64,000 nt of DNA from Lysobacter enzymogenes (GTDB lineage Bacteria; Pseudomonadota; Gammaproteobacteria; Xanthomonadales; Xanthomonadaceae), in contig NZ_FNOG01000003.1 in NCBI RefSeq assembly GCF_900106525.1, positions 469,811 through 533,810 of the forward strand. Reading direction: 5' to 3'. Position numbers and translations under genes: made by a program. This document shows, in pieces, positions 26,081-33,386 of this stretch. Positions within the stretch are counted from its first letter, which is position 1. The number at the start of each line of letters is the position of its first letter. A model generated the notes under the pieces. That model was given only the letters and a program-made list of their open reading frames with translations. It was not told the DNA's origin and ran no database searches.

Positions 26081-26426
26081 CCGTAATCCGTGGCTGAGAA
26101 AGTCGGCGGAGACCGGCCGCGCGGCCGGCGGGCAAGGGACATAGCAACCCGTAATTATGCGCCTTCAGTCACATTTTTTCTGCTTTGGGTTCTGAGCAAC
26201 GGTAGATCGGGTGGGATCGGCGGTGGCCGGTTGCGGTGCGGGGTGTTGGATGGGCGGGTGGATGCGGTGTGGTTCGCGTTGGTTTGTGGATGCGGGGGCG
26301 GCGTGGTTCGTGTGCCAGAAGCCGATCCTAGCGCCTGTGGGCGGCGCGGTGCAGTTGCCGGGTTGTGGTTCTTGGTGGGCTGCCGTGATTCCTGGAAGGA
26401 GATGCCCGCGGTGTTCCTACAAGATC
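26081..26426. other. Intergenic region upstream of the FecR gene
   Basis: GT-rich sequence (26190-26400) of unusual composition on the plus strand. No gene is supported, and the open frames have no ribosome site. The FecR operon promoter should lie at its left end, where an AT-rich patch (around 26150-26185) stands out. Confidence 0.35.
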
Positions 26427-27015
26427 GTCATCCCCGCGAAGGCGGGGATCCAGAGACTTCAGAGTCTTGCCTCGATGGAGCCCTGGATGCTCGGCTTCGC
26501 CGAGGTAAAGCGGAGCCCGCGTTCGCGGGAATGACGGTAGGTGGGTTTCGCGGTGTCTCTTCCCGTGGGAACAACGGTAGGTGGGGCTCGCGGTAAGCGG
26601 GTTTAACGGCAGGCGGATTCCACCGCGCCACTCCAAGCCGTCATCCCCGCGAACGCGGGGATCCAGAGACTTCAGAGCCATGCTTCGGTGAAGCCCTGGA
26701 TTCCCGCCTTCGCGGGAATGACGGTAGGTGGGGTTCGCGGCAGGCGGGTTTAACGGCAGGCGGATTTCACCGCGCCACTCCAAGCCGTCATCCCCGCGAA
26801 GGCGGGGATCCAGAGACTTCAGAGCCATGCTTCGGTGAAGCCCTGGATTCCCGCCTTCGCGGGAATGACGGTAGGTGGGGTTCGCGGCAGGTGGATTTCA
26901 CGGCAGGCGGGTTTCACTGCGCCACTCCAGGCCGTCATCCCCGCGCAGGCGGGGATCCAGAGACTTCAGAGACATGCCTCGATGAAGCCCTGGATGCTCG
27001 GCTTCGCCGAGGTAA
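26427..27015. repeat. Cluster of four palindromic elements with repeated linkers
   Basis: Elements at 26427-26535, 26640-26722, 26787-26869 and 26934-27015, all of the GTCATCCCCGCGAAGG family. The linkers are themselves repeated (GGCAGGCGGGTTTAACGGCA, CACCGCGCCACTCCAAGCC). The first and last carry a different right part with the hairpin CTCGGCTTCGCCGAG followed by GGTAAA; in the first this is followed by a second arm ending CGCGGGAATGAC. The cluster ends directly before the DUF885 stop codon. Confidence 0.88.
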
Positions 27016-27041
27016 ACGCGACGAAGCCCCGCCGGCAACCC

Positions 27042-28880
27042 TCAAGCCTTCTTGCCCTCGATCCACCGATCGATCTTGCGCTCCAGAATCTCCAGCGGCA
27101 CCGCGCCGTCCTTGAGCATTTCCGCATGGAACTCGCGCACGTCGAAGCGCGGCCCCAGCGCGGTCTGCGCGCGCTTGCGCAGTTCCATGATCTTGAGCTC
27201 GCCGATCTTGTACGCCAGCGCCTGGCCCGGAATGGCCATGTAGCGCTCGGCTTCGGCGGTGGACTGGGTTTCGCTCTCGGCCGAGTTGGCCAGCATGTAT
27301 TCGATCACCTGCTCGCGGGTCCAGCCCTTGCTGTGCAGGCCGGTGTCCACCACCAAGCGGATCGCGCGCCACAGTTCGTTCTGCAGATAGCCGAAGTAGT
27401 CGTACGGGCTTTCGTACACGCCCAGGTCCTTGCCCAGCGATTCGGCGTACAGGCCCCAGCCTTCGGTGAAGGCGGTTTCGCCGCCGAAGCGGCGGAACTT
27501 GGGCAGGCCGGTGAGTTCCTGCTGCAGCGCCAACTGGAAGTGATGGCCGGGAATCGCCTCGTGCAGGTACAGGTCTTCCGCGTCCCAGGTCTTGCGCGTG
27601 GGCAAGTCATAGGTGTTGACGTAGAAGATGCCCGGCCGCGTGCCGTCTTCGCTCGGACGCATGTACGAGCCGCCGGCCGCCGATTGCGCGCGGAAGGCTT
27701 CGACCGGACGGATCTCGAACGGCGCCTTCGGCGTCAGCGAGAACTGTTCGGCAATGCGCTTGTTGATCTTCGCTTCCAGGCCGCGGTAATGCGCCAGCAA
27801 TGCCGGCTCGTCCTTGAACACGAAACGCGGATCGGTCTGCAGGAACTTGAAGAACGCCGCGCGGCCGCCCTGGAACTTGAGCGCGGCGATAGTCTTGTCC
27901 ATCTCGCCGTGGATGCGCGCGACTTCGTCCAGGCCTATCTGGTGGATCTGCGCCGGCGTCATCGCGGTGCTGGTGGAGCGGCGCGCGTTGAAGGCGTACC
28001 ACTCGCCGCCGCCCGGCAGCGCGCCCAGGCCGGCGCTGTCGCGCGCCTTGGGCAGGTAGTCGTCGCGCACGTAGTCGCGCAGGCGCGTGTAGGCCGGCAT
28101 CAGCTCGGTCGCGATCGCCTGGCGGTAAGCCTGGGTGAGGCGCTGCTTGTCGGCGTCGGAGAAACCGGCGGGGAACTTGCTCACCGGCGTCCAGAACAAG
28201 GTGTCCTCGGGCTTGTCCTTGATCAGCGCATCGAGCTGCGACACCACCTTGACCATCAGCGCCTTGGGCTGGACCACGCCGCGCTTGACGCCTTCGCGGC
28301 TGTTGGCGGCGAACTGGTCGAAGATCGCCGGCACCTTGGCCACGCGCTTGAGCCAGTTGTCGTAGTCGGCGACGGTCTTGAACGGCTGCGCGCCGGCGCC
28401 GGAGCCGAACTGGGCGACGCTGGCGGCGAAGTTGTGGAACTGGTTGATCGGCTGCTGCCAGGCCGGGAAGCGATCGGATTCCAGCTCCAGTTTGGCGTTG
28501 CGCACGAAGATCTCGTAGCTCAGCAGATCCTGCGCCGACAGGCCTTGCGCGCCGACCGATTCGACCGCCTTGAGCCAGCGCTGGAAGAACTCGCGGCGCT
28601 GTTGGCGATAGGCCGCACCGGCGATGTTGGGCAACTGGTCGTTGTAGCGCGGATCGCCTTGCTGGGTGGCCATCAGCGGGTTGAGCTTGAGGTTCTCTTC
28701 CCAGTACTGCTCGTACAGGCGGGTGAGCTTGGCGGCCTTGGTTTCCACGGTGACGCCGGGCGCGGGCGCGGCGGCGTCGGCGGGCGCGGCGACGGCGGCG
28801 ACGGGCAGGGCGAGGGCCAGCGCGGCGGCGAGCAAGGTCGCGGCCGGGCGCGCGAACGCGCGGGACGAGGAAGCGGTCAT
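27042..28880 (-). CDS. DUF885 family secreted metallohydrolase-like protein
   Basis: A 612-residue protein with a Sec signal peptide (hydrophobic ~14-31, 'VAAVAAPA'), so periplasmic or secreted. The family hallmark HEAIPGHH sits near residue 440, with a downstream 'FTEGWGLYAE' supplying a third likely zinc ligand. These give a gluzincin-like arrangement and DUF885 proteins are annotated as putative carboxypeptidases, but enzymatic evidence is sparse. Length fits the family (570-620). It appears monocistronic, with repeats downstream and a divergent gene upstream. Confidence 0.87.
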   Translation of the reverse strand: MTASSSRAFARPAATLLAAALALALPVAAVAAPADAAAPAPGVTVETKAAKLTRLYEQYWEENLKLNPLMATQQGDPRYNDQLPNIAGAAYRQQRREFFQRWLKAVESVGAQGLSAQDLLSYEIFVRNAKLELESDRFPAWQQPINQFHNFAASVAQFGSGAGAQPFKTVADYDNWLKRVAKVPAIFDQFAANSREGVKRGVVQPKALMVKVVSQLDALIKDKPEDTLFWTPVSKFPAGFSDADKQRLTQAYRQAIATELMPAYTRLRDYVRDDYLPKARDSAGLGALPGGGEWYAFNARRSTSTAMTPAQIHQIGLDEVARIHGEMDKTIAALKFQGGRAAFFKFLQTDPRFVFKDEPALLAHYRGLEAKINKRIAEQFSLTPKAPFEIRPVEAFRAQSAAGGSYMRPSEDGTRPGIFYVNTYDLPTRKTWDAEDLYLHEAIPGHHFQLALQQELTGLPKFRRFGGETAFTEGWGLYAESLGKDLGVYESPYDYFGYLQNELWRAIRLVVDTGLHSKGWTREQVIEYMLANSAESETQSTAEAERYMAIPGQALAYKIGELKIMELRKRAQTALGPRFDVREFHAEMLKDGAVPLEILERKIDRWIEGKKA

Positions 28881-29144
28881 GGGGTCGATCCGGACGGTTG
28901 GACCCGCAGGCTCGCGCGCGCGGGCAGGCGGGGCATGGGCCGAAGGTCATGGCGGGCGCGGCGCTGTCGCCGGCGGCGGTCGCGCGTTGCGGATCGAAGT
29001 TGGCCGCGCGTCGGGCTCGCGGCACCACGCATTGTGTGATGACAACCGCGATGGATTGACGAAGAATCCAGGCGCGAACCGCTGTCAGGCGCGGCCTTGC
29101 CGCCGCCGCCCGCCGCGGTCGCGAACACGGAAAAGGAGAACCGC

Positions 29145-30374
29145 GTGCCCGCATCCCCCGACGCACCTTTGGATGTATCCGCCCAGCCCGCAGGTTCGGT
29201 CAGCGCCTGGGGCCGCTACGTGCTGAACCTGACCGCGCCGCGCAGCCATGTCCTGCGCACCGAACCCGGGCGCGGCAATCTGATCGTCGGCCCGGCGCGC
29301 ATGGGCAAGAAAGCCGATCTGCACGTCGCGGCCGACGAGGCGATCGATTGGCGCGCGTTCGAGCCCTTCGCCACGCCCGCCGGCTCGCCGTGGCCGCGCC
29401 ACATCGATTACTACGGCAACGACAGCGGGTTTTTCGCCTGGTCGCAGCAGCGCAGCATCGAGCAATTCAGCTGGGCGCCGGCGTTCGCCGATGCGCGCGA
29501 AATCGACGCCGGCGCGGCCGACATCTACTCGCTGCATCTCAAGCTCGGCGAGTTGAGCGGCCATCTGCGGCTGAACCTGCCCGCGGTCAGCAGCCTGAGC
29601 CTGTCCGGCGATCTCTCGCGCTTCGCCGCCGCCGGCGCCGCGCCGCGCTCGCTGTCGCTGCTGCCGACGCTGTCGCGCCGCCGCAGCGACGCGCCGTATG
29701 TCTTGCCCGAACTCGGCCTGTTGCAAGCGACGACCTCGTTGTCGCTGCATGCCGGCCCGCTCGGCCAGCCGATCTCGCTCAAAGGGATCGAACGCTTCGC
29801 CGCGCTCGACAGCCTGTCGCTGTGGGGCGGCTTCTGCGACTGGGAGGAGCTGGCGAAACTCGACGGCCTGGACAATCTGGAAATCCGCTTCGCGCCGGAG
29901 CTGAGCGGGCTGCCGCCGCTCGCGAGTTGGCCCAAGCTCGACCGCTTCATCGCCTACAACGTCGACGAAGCGGCCGGAAAGATGTTGAAGGCGCAGCTCA
30001 AGGCGCGGGCGAAGATCCGCGAATGGAGCGACTACGCTGCCGTCAGCCAGTTGCGCAAGCCCGAGTGGTGGCAGCGCGAATACGCGCGGCCGTTCGTGGC
30101 CTGGAGCGGCCGCAGCGCCAAGGCGGCGAACGCCGCTTACGACGTGGCCTTGCAGGCGCTGGAGCAGGCGGCGCAAGCGCAGGACATCGAGGCGGCCAAG
30201 GCTGCCATCCTTGCGTTCGCCGCCGGCTTCAACCAGGCCAAAGGCATCGAGACCAGCGAGCGCGAGGATATCGGCGAGGCGGTGTGGCAGTTCAGCCAGC
30301 TCGACCACGTCGCCGCGCTCGGCGTCAGCGAGGAACTGGCGCAGCAGTGGTTCGACGAGGTGCGCGACTACTGA
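29145..30374 (+). CDS. Leucine-rich-repeat-like hypothetical protein
   Basis: A 409-residue cytoplasmic protein. GTG 29145 was chosen because a strong AAGGAG lies about 8 nt upstream; earlier TTG or ATG starts have none. Residues ~120-280 show irregular leucine-rich spacing ('SLHLKLGELSGHLRLNLP', 'LSLWGGFCDWEELAKLDGLD', 'LEIRFAPELSGLP'), as in bacterial LRR solenoids. The C-terminal ~110 residues are helical and Ala/Gln-rich. No signal peptide or catalytic motif is seen. Divergent from the DUF885 gene (264 bp apart). Function unknown; protein binding is a reasonable guess. Confidence 0.7.
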   Translation: MPASPDAPLDVSAQPAGSVSAWGRYVLNLTAPRSHVLRTEPGRGNLIVGPARMGKKADLHVAADEAIDWRAFEPFATPAGSPWPRHIDYYGNDSGFFAWSQQRSIEQFSWAPAFADAREIDAGAADIYSLHLKLGELSGHLRLNLPAVSSLSLSGDLSRFAAAGAAPRSLSLLPTLSRRRSDAPYVLPELGLLQATTSLSLHAGPLGQPISLKGIERFAALDSLSLWGGFCDWEELAKLDGLDNLEIRFAPELSGLPPLASWPKLDRFIAYNVDEAAGKMLKAQLKARAKIREWSDYAAVSQLRKPEWWQREYARPFVAWSGRSAKAANAAYDVALQALEQAAQAQDIEAAKAAILAFAAGFNQAKGIETSEREDIGEAVWQFSQLDHVAALGVSEELAQQWFDEVRDY

Positions 30375-30481
30375 GATTTGCGCTGCGCGACGCGAAGCCG
30401 GCTTCACGTCGCGCAGCGGCGCGGTGGCGGCGCGCGACCCGCACGCAACGCCTCGCGCCTGGGCCCCGAAGGCCGCACGCC

Positions 30482-31294
30482 TCAGTCGGCCGCGGCCTCG
30501 TCGCGCAACTGCTTGGCGCGCTCGTGGCCCAGGTAGCCGTGGATCCAGATCCGCAGCAGATAGATCAGCGGAATCATCGCGAACGCGGCCAGCATCTTGT
30601 AGCCGTAGTTGACCGTGCTGATCGCCAGGAACTGCGGGATCGGCCAATGCTGCGGCCCCAGCACGAAGGCGATGTACAGCACCACGAAGCTGTCGACCAA
30701 CTGCGACACCGCGGTCGAGCCGGTCGCGCGCAGCCAGATGTGCTTGTCGCCGGTGACGCTGCGGATGCGGTGGAACACCGCCACGTCGATCAACTGGCCG
30801 AGCATGAACGCCACCAGCGAACCGCCGATGCTCCACATGCCCTGGCCGAAGATCGCCGCGAACGCGGCCTGGTAGTCGGGCACGCCCTGCGCCTGCGCGG
30901 CCTTGACCCACCAGCCCGCCGGCGCCAGCGCGATCGCGGCGAAGGCGAACAAGAAGCCGTAGGCGATCAGCATCGCCGCCAGCCACGAGATCAGGCGCAC
31001 GCCGCGGCGGCCGAAGAACTCGTTGATGACGTCGGTCATCAGGAACACGATCGGCCACAGCAAGGTGCCCGCGGTGAAGTTCAGCGAGCCGGTCTGGCCG
31101 AACAGGTTCCACTGCAGCGGCGCGATGCCCAGGGTGTCTTCGAGGGCGAAGATCTTGACCCCGATGAACTCGGCCAGCGCCGCGTTCACGCAGAAGAACG
31201 AGGACAGCACGATGAACAAGCGCAGCGAGCGGTCCTGCAGCGTCGGCGTGCCCTGGCCGGAGACGAACGGAATGCTGGTTTCGCTGGCGCTCAC
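30482..31294 (-). CDS. yhhQ: Queuosine precursor transporter (YhhQ/Vut_1 family)
   Basis: A 270-residue inner-membrane protein with about six hydrophobic segments and the family's conserved stretch 'WLRATGSTAVSQLVDSFVVL'. E. coli YhhQ imports the queuosine precursors preQ0 and preQ1. The GTG start at 31294 overlaps the TGA stop of the upstream dehydrogenase gene (GTGA), indicating translational coupling; the frame is open far upstream but only as a shadow of that gene. It is ~40 residues longer than the E. coli protein, with an extra N-terminus and a loop near 'VPDYQAAFAAIF'. It is third in the DUF502–dehydrogenase–transporter unit. Confidence 0.85.
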   Translation of the reverse strand: MSASETSIPFVSGQGTPTLQDRSLRLFIVLSSFFCVNAALAEFIGVKIFALEDTLGIAPLQWNLFGQTGSLNFTAGTLLWPIVFLMTDVINEFFGRRGVRLISWLAAMLIAYGFLFAFAAIALAPAGWWVKAAQAQGVPDYQAAFAAIFGQGMWSIGGSLVAFMLGQLIDVAVFHRIRSVTGDKHIWLRATGSTAVSQLVDSFVVLYIAFVLGPQHWPIPQFLAISTVNYGYKMLAAFAMIPLIYLLRIWIHGYLGHERAKQLRDEAAAD

Positions 31295-32466
31295 CGCTTC
31301 GGCCTCACCTTGTAGATCACGCCCGACTTGTCGTCGGTGAACAGGAAGCTGTCGCGGCCCAGCGCGAGCACGTCGCAGGGCCGGCCGACCGCCTTGCCGC
31401 CCTGGACGAAGCCGGCGACGAGATCGCCGCGCGCGCGGCCGTCGGCGCCGACCCGGACGATGCGGTAGCCGTGGCCGAGCTTGAGCTTGCTGGAGCCGTG
31501 CAGCGCCACCGCGAATTCGTCGCGCAGCTCGCCCTTGTCGCTGGCGGGAAACCAGGTCAGGCCGAGTGCCGAGGCATGCGAAGGGAAGTAGGCGAACGGC
31601 TTCGGCACGCTCGCGCAGCCTTCCTTGCGCGGGAACTTCGGGTCGGCGAACACTTTGCCGCGGCTGAAGTGGCAGTAAGGCCAGCCGTAATCGGCGCCGT
31701 CCTTGACCACGAACATCGTCTCGTCCGGCTTGTCGTCGCCGAGGTGGTCGGAGCCTTGATTGGTCGCGAACAGCTTGCCGTCGCGGTACAGCAGCCCGAC
31801 CGCGTTGCGCAGGCCGCGCGCGTAGATGCGTTGGCCGCTGCCGTCGGGATTCATCTGCAAGATCGCCGCGCGCACGTCTTCTTTCTCGACGCAGGCGTTG
31901 CAGCTGCTGCCGACCGCGACATACAGCTTGCCGCCGCCGAAGGCGAGGCTGCGGGTCAGGTGCCAGCCGCCGTATTTGTAGCTCAGGCCGTAGTCGGGGA
32001 AGGTCGCCAGCGTCTCGGCTTCGGACGAGGGCTTCACATCGCCATTGCGGTAGCGATAGCGCAGCAGCTTGTCGGTGTTGGCCACGTACAGCCATTGCTG
32101 GCCGCCGGCGTCGGTGTGGAAGGCGACGCTGTTGGGATTGCGCTGCTTGTCCAGGTACACCGAGACCTTGGTGTAGCGCTCGCTCTTTTCGTCCCAGCCG
32201 TCGAGCGCGTACACGCGGCCGAGCTTGTTGTCGCTCAGGTCGTGCATGTCGGTGACGAACAAACGGCCGTCGGGGCTGCGGGCGAAGAAGCGCACGCGCT
32301 TGAGGCCTTGCACCACCGGCACGATCTCGAGTTCCGCCGGCAGGTCGAGACTGAAGCTGCGGCCGTCGTCGAGCGCGACCGGATGCGGGGTCAGCGCCGC
32401 GGCGGCGGCGAAGGGCAGGGCCAGCGCGGCGGCGAGGCAGAACGAAAACGCGGAGCGTGGTTTCAT
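31291..32466 (-). CDS. PQQ-dependent sugar dehydrogenase-like protein (sorbosone dehydrogenase type)
   Basis: A 391-residue exported protein with a signal peptide (~1-24, 'ALPFAAAAAL'). The mature part is a six-bladed beta-propeller of soluble glucose/sorbosone dehydrogenase type, with recurring 'DGRLFVTDMHD', 'GKLYVAVGSSCNACVEKEDV', 'GLRNAVGLLYRDGKLFATNQ' and 'YGWPYCHF' segments. Cys pairs suggest periplasmic disulfides. ATG 32466 overlaps the stop of the upstream DUF502 gene (ATGA), and its own stop overlaps the transporter start. Cofactor and substrate are inferred from family only; no pqq genes are in the window. Confidence 0.83.
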   Translation of the reverse strand: MKPRSAFSFCLAAALALPFAAAAALTPHPVALDDGRSFSLDLPAELEIVPVVQGLKRVRFFARSPDGRLFVTDMHDLSDNKLGRVYALDGWDEKSERYTKVSVYLDKQRNPNSVAFHTDAGGQQWLYVANTDKLLRYRYRNGDVKPSSEAETLATFPDYGLSYKYGGWHLTRSLAFGGGKLYVAVGSSCNACVEKEDVRAAILQMNPDGSGQRIYARGLRNAVGLLYRDGKLFATNQGSDHLGDDKPDETMFVVKDGADYGWPYCHFSRGKVFADPKFPRKEGCASVPKPFAYFPSHASALGLTWFPASDKGELRDEFAVALHGSSKLKLGHGYRIVRVGADGRARGDLVAGFVQGGKAVGRPCDVLALGRDSFLFTDDKSGVIYKVRPKR

Positions 32467-33152
32467 CGCGGGACATCCTGGTCGGCCGCGGCCGCGGCGG
32501 CGGTCGCGGAAGGCACGGAAAACGGAATCGTCGCCGGCGACACTGCGCCGCCGGAGATGATGAAGCTCATCGCCTGATCCACGCTCCAGTCGGTCGGGGT
32601 GATCTTCTCCACCGGCACGATTTCCAGATAGCCCGAGGTCGGGTTGGGCGTGGTCGGCACGTACACCGCGGCCAGTTCGCGGCCGGTGCCTTCCTCGCGC
32701 ATGACCTTGGTGACGAAGCCGATCGACTTCATCTCGGTATGCGGGAAGTCCACCAGCACCACGCGCTGGGTGCCATCGGGCTTGGTCTGCAGGATGTCGA
32801 GCAACTGCCGCGCGCTGCCGTAGATGGTGCTGGCCAGCGGAATCCGGCGGATCAGCGATTCGAACCAGCGCAGCAGGGTCTGGCCGACCACGCGCCGGGC
32901 CAGCGCGCCGGTCAGCAGGATCACCGCGACCGTGGCGATCAGCGCCAAGGCGGTCTGCACCCACGCGGCGCCGAGCCAGCCCAGCGCCTGCGGATGGGCG
33001 AAGGCCAGGTCCTGCAGCAGCGGCTCCACCAGCGGTTTGCTGATGTCCGACAGCAGCACGAACACGAACTTGACCACGACCCAGGTCAGCCAGATCGGCA
33101 GCAGGGTCAACAGGCCGGAGAGGAACAGGCGTTGCAGATTGGGCGGGCGCAT
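32463..33152 (-). CDS. DUF502 family membrane protein
   Basis: A 229-residue inner-membrane protein starting at ATG 33152 ('MRPPNLQRLFLSGLLTLLP'). Upstream in-frame sequence is only a palindromic repeat. Two membrane segments (~10-33 and ~60-85) precede a conserved cytoplasmic part with 'IPLASTIYGSARQLLDIL', 'VVLVDFP' and 'VYVPTTPNPTSGYLEIVP', the DUF502 hallmarks. Function is unknown. It is first in a three-gene unit joined by 4-bp overlaps. The C-terminus is Ala-rich. Confidence 0.87.
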   Translation of the reverse strand: MRPPNLQRLFLSGLLTLLPIWLTWVVVKFVFVLLSDISKPLVEPLLQDLAFAHPQALGWLGAAWVQTALALIATVAVILLTGALARRVVGQTLLRWFESLIRRIPLASTIYGSARQLLDILQTKPDGTQRVVLVDFPHTEMKSIGFVTKVMREEGTGRELAAVYVPTTPNPTSGYLEIVPVEKITPTDWSVDQAMSFIISGGAVSPATIPFSVPSATAAAAAADQDVPR

Positions 33153-33246
33153 GGGCCGGATTGTAGGGGAGCCGACCTGTCCGGAGTTGCCGTGGATGGG
33201 TGTTCCAGATCGATGCCCTGCGCTCGAATCGCCGCGTCGCGCTGTG

Positions 33247-33330
33247 GTGGGAGGGCCTTCAGGCCCGACGCTTTCCGATCCGGTCGCGAAGATCCGACCG
33301 AAAAGCGTCGGGCCTGAAGGCCCTCCCACA
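33247..33330. repeat. Palindromic intergenic element (GTGGGAGGG family)
   Basis: Left arm GTGGGAGGGCCTTCAGGCCC and right arm GGGCCTGAAGGCCCTCCCAC are perfect inverted repeats around a ~36-bp centre containing TTTCCGATCCGGTCGCG. Same family as 11451-11527. It lies between the DUF502 start and the kinase terminator. Confidence 0.85.
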
Positions 33331-33362
33331 AAAGCAAAAGCCCTCCGCGCGGGAGGGCTTCG
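33331..33362 (-). terminator. Terminator of the kinase gene
   Basis: Read on the minus strand: perfect 9-bp stem AAGCCCTCC / GGAGGGCTT with a 5-nt loop, then TTGCTTTTG, ~26 bp after the kinase stop. Confidence 0.75.
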
Positions 33363-33386
33363 TAGTCACCGCCGCACCGCCGCGCC

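Noticed and set aside
22658-26086. 1,142-codon plus-strand open frame opposite the FecR and CHASE2 genes
   Set aside because: Antisense shadow with low-complexity His/Arg/Gln composition. It spans two real genes and their spacer without a start signal.
24537-26147. Long second minus-strand frame over the FecR gene
   Set aside because: Out-of-frame shadow of the FecR coding sequence with runs of Arg and Ala.
26835-29039. Plus-strand open frame opposite DUF885
   Set aside because: It starts inside palindromic repeats and continues antisense to a clear enzyme gene; composition is artefactual.
32467-32964. Extended start of the sugar dehydrogenase and of the transporter in upstream frames
   Set aside because: The upstream parts are shadows of DUF502 and dehydrogenase coding sequence. 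Signal peptide and overlap signals fix the starts at 32466 and 31294.
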